From JBNKFV01 sp050289485 (lineage in GTDB: Bacteria > Pseudomonadota > Gammaproteobacteria > Pseudomonadales > Cellvibrionaceae): a stretch of DNA of 64,000 bases. Position numbers and translations under genes: made by a program. The notes under the pieces were generated by a model, which was not told the origin of the DNA, ran no database searches, and worked only from the letters and a program-made list of their open reading frames with translations. Within the stretch, counting starts at the first letter, position 1. Each line of letters starts with the position of its first letter. Location: contig JBNKFV010000002.1 of assembly GCA_050289485.1 (NCBI GenBank), forward strand, positions 32,421 through 96,420. The letters run 5' to 3'. Below, one piece after another: positions 42,586-51,150 of the stretch.

Positions 42586-45033
42586 ATGAGCTCGAATCAG
42601 TTGCTAAAAAAAAGTCTGTCAGGACTTTTACTATTGGCTGCAATAGCGCTGGCTGCCTGTGGCGGTGGGGGTTCCGGGGGTGGTGCGGGCAGCGGTTCCG
42701 GGAATGACTCTGGAGGTGTAGTGGATGGGGATGATAACGAAGCTCCAGCAGATGACTATCAGGTACCTGCAAATAATTTCGCCGTAAATGGTGATGTTGA
42801 AGACAACCTCTCATTCTGGGGGGTGACTGCCGGTGAAATTTCCCGTGACACCTCTGTCAAACACGGCGGTTCAGCCAGTGCGCATATTACTAACAGAGCG
42901 GCAGACTGGCACGGCCTGACATTCAATGTGGGCACGCTGACGGAGGGGAATGAATACGAGGTGGCGGTCTGGGTAAAACTGCCGCAAGGCGCTAATGACA
43001 CCGTCATTCAGCTGACGGCCAAGCGTGTTGATGACAGTGATACCAGTACGTATAACGAGTACACCAATATTGATATGGTGACGGCAAGCGCGTCTAAGTG
43101 GACCCTGCTTCAAGGCTTCTATACCCAGACCGGCACAGACTTCGAGCATTTTATTATTGAATCGCCGGATGCCAGCATCAGTTTCTACGCGGATGACTTC
43201 TCTGTTGGCGGAGACGTGGTCGACAATAATGGTGGTAGCGGTGACAGTGGTTCAGGTGACCGGTTTTTCGTCGGTAATATCACCACTTGGGGGAGTGTAA
43301 GGACTGACTTCGCTGATTACTGGGATCAGATAACCCCTGAAAACGAAGGTAAATGGGGATCAGTAGAAGGTACCCGCGATGTGTACAATTGGCAGGGTCT
43401 GGATGCGGTTTATAACTATGCTAAACAACATAACCTTCTGTTCAAACAGCATACCTTTGTTTGGGGTAACCAGGCTCCAGCGTGGATTGAATCACTGAGT
43501 GCATCGGAGCAGGCGGAGGAAATCGAAGAGTGGATTCGTGACTTCTGTACCCGTTATCCGGATGTGGATATGATCGACGTGGTCAATGAAGCGACACCGG
43601 GGCATGCGCCGGCAGGCTATGCCCAAAGTGCATTTGGCAATGACTGGATTATTAAATCCTTCCAACTGGCACGAGAATATTGCCCCAACGCGACTTTGAT
43701 TCTGAACGACTACAACGTATTGACCTGGAATACCGATGCCTTTATCGCTATGGCCAAGCCTGCCATTGATGCGGGTGTTGTGGATGCCATTGGTGTGCAG
43801 GCGCATGGCTTTGAAGGTTGGGCGACCGCCGACCTGGAGTCGAACCTGAACAAAGTCGCAGCACTAGGGCTGCCGGTTTATGTTTCAGAATACGATGTCG
43901 CCAAAACGGATGATGAGGAACAGCTGCAAATCATGCAGTCGCAGTTTCCGATGTTATATAACCACCCGTCGGTTAAAGGCATTACGCTGTGGGGTTATGT
44001 GTACGGTAAAACCTGGGTGGAAGGCAGTGGTTTGATCCACGACGACGGCACGTTGCGTCCGGCCATGACCTGGTTGTTGAACTATCTGGATGCAAACCCA
44101 AAAGCCGGTGGTGATTCCGGTAGTGCCCAGACCTGTGATCTGCCGACAACATTCAGTTGGACTTCAACGGATCCTTTGATGACACCGCATAACCCGGATT
44201 GGGCGTCGGTTAAGGATCCCACCATCGTTCAATATAATAATCAGTACCATGTGTTTACGACGGTCTTTGATACCGCCAGAAACAGTTGGGGCGGTATTTA
44301 TATGACCTTCAGTGATTGGGCTGAGGCTGACTCCGCCGAGCAGGTTTATTTGTCGGAAACACCGACTGGCGATATGGTTGCACCACAGGTGTTCTACTTC
44401 GAGCCGCATAACCAGTGGTATCTGATTGCGCAGTGGGGTGCCAAATACTCCACCAACAGTGATATCAGCAACCCTTCCGGTTGGAGTTCTCCCAAATCGC
44501 TATTGAGTGGTGGTCTCAATAACGGTATCGATTATTGGGTAATTTGTGACGATGATTATTGTTACCTGTTCTTCTCTGGAGATGATGGCAATCTTTATCG
44601 CTCGAAAGTCGCGATTGATAACTTCCCGAACTTTTCCGGCTACGAAATTGTGATGTCGGATCCGGAGGTGGGTAAGCTGTTTGAGGCCTCCAACGTTTAT
44701 AAAGTGGATGGCACCGACAAGTACCTGCTGTTGGTGGAAGCCTATGATCCCCGTTACTTCCGTTCCTGGACCGCAACCAGTCTGGATGGTCCCTGGACAC
44801 CGTTGGCGGATACCCAGTCAAGTCCTTTCGCCGGTGAGGCCAACGTTACTTTTACTGGCAGTAAATGGACTCGTGACATCAGCCACGGTGAGATGATCCG
44901 GTCTGGCTATAACCAGAAAATGACCATAAACGCCTGCAATATGCAGTATCTGTATCAGGGGCGTGATCCTGATTCCGGTGTGCCCGAGTACAACCAACTG
45001 CCTTATCGACTGGGTCTTATCAGCGCCCAATAG
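42586..45033 (+). CDS. GH10 xylanase - GH62 arabinofuranosidase fusion lipoprotein with CBM
   Basis: This 815-residue protein would cut xylan backbones and remove arabinose side chains at the cell surface. It has a lipobox (ALAACGGG, Cys25), a Gly/Ser linker, a CBM4/22-type domain (about 60-205), a second Gly/Ser linker, GH10 (about 222-510; acid/base Glu in DVVNEATPG, nucleophile in VYVSEYDV) and GH62 (about 525-815; FSWTSTDPLMTPHNPDWASVKDPT, MVAPQVFYF, HGEMIRSGYNQ). ATG 42586 is used. It follows the pentose importer, so capture and uptake are co-located. Confidence 0.92.
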   Translation: MSSNQLLKKSLSGLLLLAAIALAACGGGGSGGGAGSGSGNDSGGVVDGDDNEAPADDYQVPANNFAVNGDVEDNLSFWGVTAGEISRDTSVKHGGSASAHITNRAADWHGLTFNVGTLTEGNEYEVAVWVKLPQGANDTVIQLTAKRVDDSDTSTYNEYTNIDMVTASASKWTLLQGFYTQTGTDFEHFIIESPDASISFYADDFSVGGDVVDNNGGSGDSGSGDRFFVGNITTWGSVRTDFADYWDQITPENEGKWGSVEGTRDVYNWQGLDAVYNYAKQHNLLFKQHTFVWGNQAPAWIESLSASEQAEEIEEWIRDFCTRYPDVDMIDVVNEATPGHAPAGYAQSAFGNDWIIKSFQLAREYCPNATLILNDYNVLTWNTDAFIAMAKPAIDAGVVDAIGVQAHGFEGWATADLESNLNKVAALGLPVYVSEYDVAKTDDEEQLQIMQSQFPMLYNHPSVKGITLWGYVYGKTWVEGSGLIHDDGTLRPAMTWLLNYLDANPKAGGDSGSAQTCDLPTTFSWTSTDPLMTPHNPDWASVKDPTIVQYNNQYHVFTTVFDTARNSWGGIYMTFSDWAEADSAEQVYLSETPTGDMVAPQVFYFEPHNQWYLIAQWGAKYSTNSDISNPSGWSSPKSLLSGGLNNGIDYWVICDDDYCYLFFSGDDGNLYRSKVAIDNFPNFSGYEIVMSDPEVGKLFEASNVYKVDGTDKYLLLVEAYDPRYFRSWTATSLDGPWTPLADTQSSPFAGEANVTFTGSKWTRDISHGEMIRSGYNQKMTINACNMQYLYQGRDPDSGVPEYNQLPYRLGLISAQ

Positions 45034-45130
45034 GCAAATCAACACGCGCCGTCAGCCGTTTGCTGGCGGCGCACTTGTCTTCCTGAAATCTATTAACCCG
45101 ATCTGCGACTAATAGTGTCAACAGACCCTG

Positions 45131-45186
45131 AAAAAAGGGGAGATCAATACCACACAGGTAACCTGGTGGCATTGATCTCCCCCTTT
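45131..45186. terminator. Long bidirectional terminator
   Basis: GGGGAGATCAAT (45137-45148) pairs perfectly with ATTGATCTCCCC (45171-45182), and inner bases can extend the stem. On the minus strand the stem is followed by TTTTTT, a textbook terminator for the GH51 gene ending at 45239. On the plus strand CCCTTT follows, which would also serve the GH10-GH62 gene. Confidence 0.75.
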
Positions 45187-45223
45187 GGTATTGCTCTCTT
45201 ATATTTCTATTTACTGGCGGAGG

Positions 45224-45251
45224 GTTACTCCTCCAGGGTTACTCCTCCAGA
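45224..45251. repeat. 14-bp tandem duplication at the GH51 stop codon
   Basis: Two near-identical units, GTTACTCCTCCAGG and GTTACTCCTCCAGA, stand in tandem. On the minus strand each encodes the same Leu-Glu-Glu-stop end, so the GH51 stop region was duplicated without changing the protein. Confidence 0.7.
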
Positions 45252-46810
45252 GTTACAACGAGGACGGATTTGGCCGGTATTTTGAGGGTCATTCCGTCTT
45301 TGCTGGCTTTGCTCTCGTAGTGTGAGGGTTTCACATTAGCCGGCTGCGCAAAGGTGTTGTGGGCATCCATCCTGGCGGCGGTCAACAGCTGGCCCGAAGC
45401 CTGGCTGAGTTGGCTGCCTTTGATGTCAACTTGAACGCTTTGGGCATGGTGCGGATCCAGGTTTACCACGGCCAGGTGGATCTTGCCATCTTTGCCGCGT
45501 GCGGCAGAGGCGCTCAGGGCTGGCACTGATAAATCGCCGAACGAGTAGGTGCCTGCGCCTTTAAGGCTGACCGGCAGCGAGGTGGCATCCTGAAACACCG
45601 AATACATACCGTAAACGTGATAGGTTGGGGTTAGTGCCATCTTCTCGCCATCGGTCATGATCATGGCCTGCAGCACGTTCACCATTTGGGCGATGTTGGT
45701 CATCTGCACGCGCTCGGCGTGATGGTGAAAGATATTGAAGTTAAGTGCCGCGACCAATGCGTCGCGTAACGAGTTCTGCTGTACCAGAAATCCTGGATTG
45801 CTGCCTGGAGCAGGGTTGTACCAGGTGCCCCATTCGTCCACGTAAAAGCCGAACTTTTTCTCGGGGTCGTTCTGGTCCAGTACCTGTGTGCTGTTACGCA
45901 AAAACTCATCCATGCGCAGGGTGTTCGACAGGGTGCTGATCCACTGTGCTTCGCTGAAGCCGGTGGCGTTGCCTTTGTCGCCCCAGTCGTTGGTGGGCAG
46001 TGTGTAGTAATGGAAGCTGATGCCGTCCATGTTGTACTTGATTTGCTTGCTCAGGACGTCGGTCCAGCGGGTGTCGTCACCACTGCCGCCGCTGGCCACC
46101 AGTTTGGGGCGCGTGCTGCCGGCTGGGGTCTTCAGGAACGTGGCCCAGTGGTTATAAAGGTCGGCGTAGTACTCCGGCCGCATGTTGCCGCCGCAGCCCC
46201 AGGTTTCATTGCCCACGCCGAAGTAGGCTACCTTCCAGGGTTTGTCGCGGCCATTCTGGCGTCGCTCCTGGGCCAGGGTAGAGTTGTCGTCGGCGGTCAT
46301 GTAAGTCAGCCACTCAGACATTTCCCTGGGGGTGCCGGTGCCCAGGTTGCCGTTGACATAGGCGTCGGCGCCGAGCATTTCCACCAGCTCAAAAAACTCG
46401 TGGGTACCAAAGGCGTTATCTTCGGGCACGCCGCCCCAATGATTGTTGACTCGCACCGGGCGTTGATCCCGTGGGCCCACGCCATCGCGCCAGTGGTATT
46501 CATCTGCAAAGCAACCGCCTGGCCAGCGTACCAGCGGTACCTTGATGGCCTTCAGGGCTTCAACCACGTCGGTGCGAAAGCCATCCACGTTTTCGATGTC
46601 GGAATCCTTGCCTACCCAGATGCCGCCGTATATGCCGTGGCCCAGGTGTTCGGCAAACTGGCCGTAGATGTCCTTGTGGATGACTGGGCCGGGTTGCGCA
46701 GCGTCGATTTGGACATGGGGAGCAGCATCGGCCAGTAACGGGATTGTCAGGCAGCTGCCAAGTGTCAGGTTTCGGGCGAAGGTGCGAAGTGAATGGCTGG
46801 AAATAGGCAT
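45239..46810 (-). CDS. GH51 alpha-L-arabinofuranosidase, exported
   Basis: This 523-residue enzyme removes terminal L-arabinofuranose. A signal peptide is present (ARNLTLGSCLTIPLLADAAP). GH51 marks are GQFAEHLGHGIYGGIWVG, RWPGGCFADEYHWRDG, the acid/base Glu in YFGVGNETWGCGG and the nucleophile in FYVDEWGTWY. GH51 enzymes are often cytoplasmic, so the leader implies periplasmic or outer action. A palindromic motif lies 36 bp upstream of the ATG. Confidence 0.92.
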   Translation of the reverse strand: MPISSHSLRTFARNLTLGSCLTIPLLADAAPHVQIDAAQPGPVIHKDIYGQFAEHLGHGIYGGIWVGKDSDIENVDGFRTDVVEALKAIKVPLVRWPGGCFADEYHWRDGVGPRDQRPVRVNNHWGGVPEDNAFGTHEFFELVEMLGADAYVNGNLGTGTPREMSEWLTYMTADDNSTLAQERRQNGRDKPWKVAYFGVGNETWGCGGNMRPEYYADLYNHWATFLKTPAGSTRPKLVASGGSGDDTRWTDVLSKQIKYNMDGISFHYYTLPTNDWGDKGNATGFSEAQWISTLSNTLRMDEFLRNSTQVLDQNDPEKKFGFYVDEWGTWYNPAPGSNPGFLVQQNSLRDALVAALNFNIFHHHAERVQMTNIAQMVNVLQAMIMTDGEKMALTPTYHVYGMYSVFQDATSLPVSLKGAGTYSFGDLSVPALSASAARGKDGKIHLAVVNLDPHHAQSVQVDIKGSQLSQASGQLLTAARMDAHNTFAQPANVKPSHYESKASKDGMTLKIPAKSVLVVTLEE

Positions 46811-46845
46811 GTTATAGCTCTTGTTAGGCGGTTAAGATAGTTTTA

Positions 46846-46863
46846 TATAGTAATACCGTATTA
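46846..46863 (-). promoter_or_regulatory. TATAGTAATAC / TAATAC-C-GTATTA operator before GH51
   Basis: TATAGTAATAC at 46846-46856 is identical to 33668-33678 in the arabinose promoter. Here it forms an inverted repeat, TAATAC and GTATTA around one C (46851-46863). It lies 36 bp from the GH51 start and fits a FadR-type operator size. Confidence 0.5.
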
Positions 46864-47026
46864 TTCTTAATTAGAGGTTGTTCTACAAGTTCAATCATGG
46901 CCTGAAGAATGGCTGTCGCCGGCCTGTACACTGAAGAGGATATTAAGAAATCTGACCGAAACTGAAATTGATTTGATATACGGCTGAGCGCCAAGCGACG
47001 AATATGCATGCGGGGAAGCCAGGATG

Positions 47027-47097
47027 CTAGTGCTTCTTAGTGATAGCATCGTTACTAGGTTTTATATTTATAGTAATGTCGACAGGTTCGCTTGTGC
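47027..47097 (-). pseudogene. 3' remnant of a second CPBP-family gene
   Basis: On the minus strand about 22 codons read PVDITINIKPSNDAITKKH then TAG. They align with the C-terminus of the CPBP protein at 51151-52089 (PAVIAVSIKSDNDAIVKEH then TAG), and the DNA is similar over about 70 bp including the stop. Nothing further upstream matches, so this is the tail of a lost paralogue. Confidence 0.6.
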
Positions 47098-47217
47098 ATC
47101 CACCAAACCGTCTTCGATGCCGACGGCCGGGTAGACCATATTCAAGCCAGTGGTTTTGCCAAACAGTACAGCTACGACCTGGCGAACCGTATCCAGGGTT
47201 CAATTTGTCGAGCTTAA
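47098..47217 (+). pseudogene. RHS/YD-repeat fragment
   Basis: The 39-codon open segment reads TVFDADGRVDHIQASGFAKQ then YSYDLANRIQ, a recognisable RHS/YD repeat, and ends at TAA. It has no start and directly abuts the CPBP remnant. RHS proteins are large polymorphic toxins or surface proteins, and only one repeat remains here. Confidence 0.6.
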
Positions 47218-47342
47218 ATCAGCAGAGTTTACGAAAACGGAAACAGGAATCCAGACTCCCCCGCGACCACTGTTTATAATCGACCACTTCTAAGAAGAAA
47301 AGGGCTGCACTGCAGCCTAAACGTTACAATAGGATCTTACCC

Positions 47343-50141
47343 ATGCTCCCTACCTCTCGATTCTTTTTTTGCCTTACGGCGGTGCTGTTGCTCTGCTGTC
47401 AGCTCGCGCAGGCGCAAACAGCCCCCCGCGAACGCCTGCCGATGGACCAGGACTGGCGTTTTACTCTCGGCCATGCCAGCGATCCCAGTCAGGACTTTGG
47501 CCACGGTCAGGGTTATTTTTCTTACCTGGCCAAAGCTGGCTACGGCGAGGGGGCGGCGAGCTTTGACTTCGACGACCGCGGCTGGCGCAAAGTAACGCTG
47601 CCGCACGATTGGGCTATGGAACTCCCCTTCGACGCCAAGGCCAGCCACAGCCACGGCTACCGCGCGCTCGGCCCGCGCTTCCCGCAGAATAGCGTCGGCT
47701 GGTATCGCCATCATTTTTTTATTCCGGCGAGTGATCTGGGCCGCCGTCTGCGCATTGAGTTTGATGGTATTCAGCGCCAATCGCGGGTCTTCGTCAACGG
47801 TTTTCTGGTTGGCGAGGAGATGTTTGGCAATCTCAGTCAGAGTTACGATATCACGCCCTACTTGAATTACGGTGCAGACAATGTCGTCGCGGTGCGCGCC
47901 GACGTGTCCACCGAGAGCGGCTGGTACTACGAGGGCGCGGGTATTAACCGCCATGCCTACCTACTGAAAACCGCCCCCATTCACGTTGCCGAGAATGGCA
48001 CCTTTGTGCGCAGCGACATCGACGGCAATCGCGCCGAGATTCGTGTCTCCACGCGTATCGTCAACGAACGCGAGAACACGGCCATCGCGGTCGCCAAAGC
48101 AGCAGCCGTGAAACGCACGCAGATCGTCTTCGACGCACAGGGGCGAGAAGTCGCCCGAAAACGCGCGCGCAGCACAAAGATTGGCAATGGCCAGTCGCTC
48201 GAATTAGAGGACCGCATCAAAATCCGCAACGCGCAGCTTTGGTCGCCGTCGAATCCCTATCTCTACACACTGGTGACCGAGCTACGCGATGGCGACGGCA
48301 CGCTGCTTGATCGCTATCGCACTCCCTTCGGTCTGCGCAGTATCCGCTTCGACCCCGACAATGGCTTTTTCCTGAATGGCGAACGTCTGGTATTAAAAGG
48401 CACCAATAATCACGAAGACCATGCCGGCGTGGGCACCGCGACACCTGATGCGCTGATTGAATTTCGCTTGCGCCGACTTAAAACCATGGGCATGAATGCT
48501 TATCGCGGCTCGCATGCACCGATCTCACCGGCCTTGCTGGATCTCGCCGACCGCCTCGGTATTCTGGTAATCGATGAGAACCGTCTGATGGGTGTCAACG
48601 CGCTCCATCTCGACGCCGTGCACCGCATGATCCAGCGCGACCGCAATCACCCGAGCGTGATTTTGTGGTCGCTCGGCAACGAAGAGTGGGCCATCGAGGG
48701 TAACCCTAAAGGCGCGCGCATCGCCAAAACCATGCAAAGCTACGCCCGGCAGTGGGATCCGACGCGCCTGAATACGGTTGCTATCAGCGGCGGCTGGGGC
48801 GGTATTTCCAGAGAGATCGGCGTCGCGGGCGTCAACTACATCAAACAGGCGAACACCGACAAGCAGCACGCTGACTTCCCCTGGCAGGTAATGCTGGGCA
48901 CGGAAGAAACCACCACCCAGCAGACTCGCGGCATTTATTTCGAGAACGCCGCCAAGGCGCACCTGCCGCCATTGGAAGACGGCAGCTCCGGCGGTAACGT
49001 AGAAAGCGGTTGGCAGTATTATGCCGCGCGCCCCTATTTGGCCGGCCTGTTTTATTGGACCGGCTTTGACTACCGGGGCGAGGAAGTCCCCTACGAATAC
49101 CCTGCGATATCCTCGCAATTCGGCATTCTCGACACCTGCGGTTTTGCAAAAGACAGCTACTACTATTTGCGCGCCTGGTGGCGTGATGAGCCGCTAATCC
49201 ACATCACGCCCCACTGGAATTGGTCCGGGCGCGAGAATCAGCCGATGGACGTGCGTGTTTACAGCAACGCCGACGAGGTTGAGCTCTTCTTCAACGATCA
49301 GTCGCTGGGGCGCAAGAGCATGCCGCGCAATGGCCACCTGAGCTGGACTCTGAACTACGCGCCCGGCGAATTGCGCGCACTCGGTTACAGCGAAGGTGCG
49401 CCGACAATAGAAGACCGCGTTGCCACCAGTGGTCCCGGCACGCAAATCCAACTGCGTGCAGACCGCCAGCACTTGCGTGCCGATGACCGCGACGTTGCCG
49501 TCGTCGAAGTCGCCGTACTCGACAGCGAAGGTCGGCCCGTCCCGCTCGCCAACCAACTGATCCACTTCGCGCTTGAGGGACCGGGGCGCATTCTCGGCGT
49601 CGGCAATGGCGATCCCTCCTCGCACGAGGCCGACCACCTGATCGAAACCGTGCGCAACCTGGCACTTGGAGACTGGCACGCTCCGGATGCCGGCGCAGAG
49701 CCGGCGCCGATCACTTTTGTGGCCCGCTTCGACAAGCCCACGTTGGGAGCGAGCGATACCGTGAGCTTGCTTCTAAACGCGCTGGGCAGCAAACAGAGCG
49801 CCTTTCTCAACGGCCGCGCCCTGTATCGCGAGCAGACACCAGACCAAGCGCGTGCGAGCATAGAGCTGAAACCGAGTGATCTGAAAGCCCACGGCAATGA
49901 GTTGCGCATAGAAGCAGAGGCATACAACGAGTGGGGGCAGCGCAACAAACTGCACGACCTACAACCGGCAGTGCTGCACCTGGTAACGCCAGCACCCCCT
50001 TATTCGCGCAGCGTCTTCAATGGCTTGGCCCAGGTTATCGTGCAGTCCAGTGCAACAGCGGGTGTAATCAAACTGCACGCCAGTGCCGAGGGCCTGAGCC
50101 CGCAAGTATTGGAGATTAAAACCGAAGCTGCGCCGGAATAA
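47343..50141 (+). CDS. GH2 beta-galactosidase-like glycoside hydrolase, exported
   Basis: This 932-residue protein has a signal peptide (FFFCLTAVLLLCCQLAQAQ). The GH2 sandwich domain starts at MDQDWRFTLGHASDPSQDF. The catalytic barrel holds KGTNNHEDHAGVGTATPD, the acid/base Glu in ILWSLGNEEWAIEG and the likely nucleophile in MLGTEETTTQQ. C-terminal domains include a DUF4982-like segment (VYSNADEVELFFN) and an immunoglobulin-like part (VEVAVLDSEGRPVPLANQ). GalB-type beta-galactosidase is likeliest. GC-rich codons differ from the AT-rich flanks, which hold only gene fragments, so transfer is likely. Confidence 0.88.
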   Translation: MLPTSRFFFCLTAVLLLCCQLAQAQTAPRERLPMDQDWRFTLGHASDPSQDFGHGQGYFSYLAKAGYGEGAASFDFDDRGWRKVTLPHDWAMELPFDAKASHSHGYRALGPRFPQNSVGWYRHHFFIPASDLGRRLRIEFDGIQRQSRVFVNGFLVGEEMFGNLSQSYDITPYLNYGADNVVAVRADVSTESGWYYEGAGINRHAYLLKTAPIHVAENGTFVRSDIDGNRAEIRVSTRIVNERENTAIAVAKAAAVKRTQIVFDAQGREVARKRARSTKIGNGQSLELEDRIKIRNAQLWSPSNPYLYTLVTELRDGDGTLLDRYRTPFGLRSIRFDPDNGFFLNGERLVLKGTNNHEDHAGVGTATPDALIEFRLRRLKTMGMNAYRGSHAPISPALLDLADRLGILVIDENRLMGVNALHLDAVHRMIQRDRNHPSVILWSLGNEEWAIEGNPKGARIAKTMQSYARQWDPTRLNTVAISGGWGGISREIGVAGVNYIKQANTDKQHADFPWQVMLGTEETTTQQTRGIYFENAAKAHLPPLEDGSSGGNVESGWQYYAARPYLAGLFYWTGFDYRGEEVPYEYPAISSQFGILDTCGFAKDSYYYLRAWWRDEPLIHITPHWNWSGRENQPMDVRVYSNADEVELFFNDQSLGRKSMPRNGHLSWTLNYAPGELRALGYSEGAPTIEDRVATSGPGTQIQLRADRQHLRADDRDVAVVEVAVLDSEGRPVPLANQLIHFALEGPGRILGVGNGDPSSHEADHLIETVRNLALGDWHAPDAGAEPAPITFVARFDKPTLGASDTVSLLLNALGSKQSAFLNGRALYREQTPDQARASIELKPSDLKAHGNELRIEAEAYNEWGQRNKLHDLQPAVLHLVTPAPPYSRSVFNGLAQVIVQSSATAGVIKLHASAEGLSPQVLEIKTEAAPE

Positions 50142-50186
50142 ACGGCGCGCGGAGCTTAATGGCCAGACCCTGGAGCAGTTACCGTG

Positions 50187-50330
50187 CTACTGCACGCCGA
50201 CGGTGACCGGATGACTGAAGAATATGGTCAAAAAGTTGCGCGTGTAGTCCGCCTGCAGTTGTTCGTCGGTGGTGTTGATATCAAATTCAGTGGCGCTAAT
50301 ATTCAGGTGAGGATGCTCTTGGCGTACATT
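50187..50330 (-). pseudogene. GH10 xylanase fragment
   Basis: The minus-strand open segment between stops gives VRQEHPHLNISATEFDINTT, then DEQLQADYTRNFLTIFFSHP. This is the GH10 region around the nucleophile (TEFD) and the following helix. It stops at TAG with no sequence for the usual MWGFWEG strand. It is much closer to plant-like or multidomain GH10 enzymes than to the intact GH10-GH62 copy, so it is not a simple duplicate of it. Confidence 0.65.
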
Positions 50331-50437
50331 TTATCTGTGCAAAAATATTCTGTTTTTTTTGTCGATGGCTACAGCTAAATCATAATGTGGCTTAACAGGC
50401 TGTTGAAAAAGTATTACGTTGTTGGTTCGATTCTTCT

Positions 50438-50469
50438 TGCTGCACTGCTGCACTGCTGCACTGCTGCAC
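50438..50469. repeat. Four tandem copies of TGCTGCAC
   Basis: A perfect 8-bp tandem repeat, four units. It lies in gene-free DNA just after the string GGCTGTTGAAAAAG, which is often seen near insertion-sequence ends. Confidence 0.85.
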
Positions 50470-50566
50470 TTTGGTTTGGGCGAAATGTTGTTTATAAAAC
50501 CGGAGGATGCGGAACATGATAGTGGTGATCATCAAGGCTTAGTGTGCCAGGCATCCAAACTTCAGC

Positions 50567-50824
50567 ATGCTTTCACAGAATATGAGAGTCAATTATTTGT
50601 TAGCGGCTAAATATGGCGTGGTTGAAGCAATCGCCTCTTTGATAAGTGTCTATTCCGGCAGTACTTTGCCAGAGTATGATAGGGTTGAAACAAACGCCTG
50701 GAAATACATCTACGCTGCGAAAGCGAAGGGAGAAACGATAAATTTAAAATTTATGGATCCCGATTTTTCGTCGCCATCTACAGTTAGGGCCAGCCATTAT
50801 GCCAGTGTGTACGACCTGATGTAG
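50567..50824 (+). CDS. Short Sel1-like hypothetical protein or fragment
   Basis: This 85-residue frame gives YLLAAKYGVVEAIASLISVY and TNAWKYIYAAKAKG, with spacing of Ala, Gly, Leu, Tyr and Trp like a Sel1/TPR-type repeat. No signal peptide or ribosome site is clear. Given the fragments around it, it is probably the end of a broken repeat protein. Confidence that it is expressed is low. Confidence 0.3.
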   Translation: MLSQNMRVNYLLAAKYGVVEAIASLISVYSGSTLPEYDRVETNAWKYIYAAKAKGETINLKFMDPDFSSPSTVRASHYASVYDLM

Positions 50825-50839
50825 GCGATATAGTGTAGT

Positions 50840-50904
50840 GGCTCAAACTTAATCTGACAGTTATCCATTTTTTAGAAGGTGTCTGTCAGATTTAGATCTG
50901 AGCC
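50840..50904. repeat. Long imperfect inverted repeat at the IS200 remnant
   Basis: GGCTCA...AATCTGACAG (50840-50860) is mirrored by CTGTCAGATT...TGAGCC (50883-50904), so arms of ~20 bases with a small mismatch flank a 22-base loop. It overlaps the 3' end of the transposase fragment. IS200/IS605 elements carry end hairpins, so this may be an element end. Confidence 0.55.
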
Positions 50905-51093
50905 GATTTTAAAGTTCTCTAGATTATGACACGCCCAGATCGAACGAATGCCACTGTCGGGGTTGCATTGCGCCCCTTTAGGTAGCCTTGGTGCGCAATG
51001 AACATGATTCATTTGTCCACTCAGTTCAACCACCTGCAATATGTAATTCGGCACCCAGTCGATGTGATACTGACAGTGCCAGAGTGCATGCAT
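50872..51093 (-). mobile_element. IS200/IS605-type transposase (TnpA) remnant
   Basis: The minus-strand frame begins HALWHCQYHIDWVPNYILQV, matching the start of IS200-like Y1 transposases (HCQYHIVWVPKYR). It then jumps to ELSGQMNHVHCAPRLPKG, the HUH metal-binding segment, with the stretch in between missing. The catalytic Tyr region is absent. A 73-residue leftover of a ~150-residue protein is not functional. Confidence 0.65.
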
Positions 51094-51150
51094 TAACTTT
51101 TCAAAAGCGCTTATGTTGAGTTCTTCTTTAAGGTTGATGTTGTGAGGACG

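Noticed and set aside
47316..47329. A fifth LacI-type operator (CTAAACGTTACA) before the GH2 gene
   Set aside because: It lacks one T in the right half, so the two arms are out of register and the match is too weak.
50438..50469. A CRISPR-like array
   Set aside because: The 8-bp units are directly adjacent with no spacers, so it is a simple tandem repeat.
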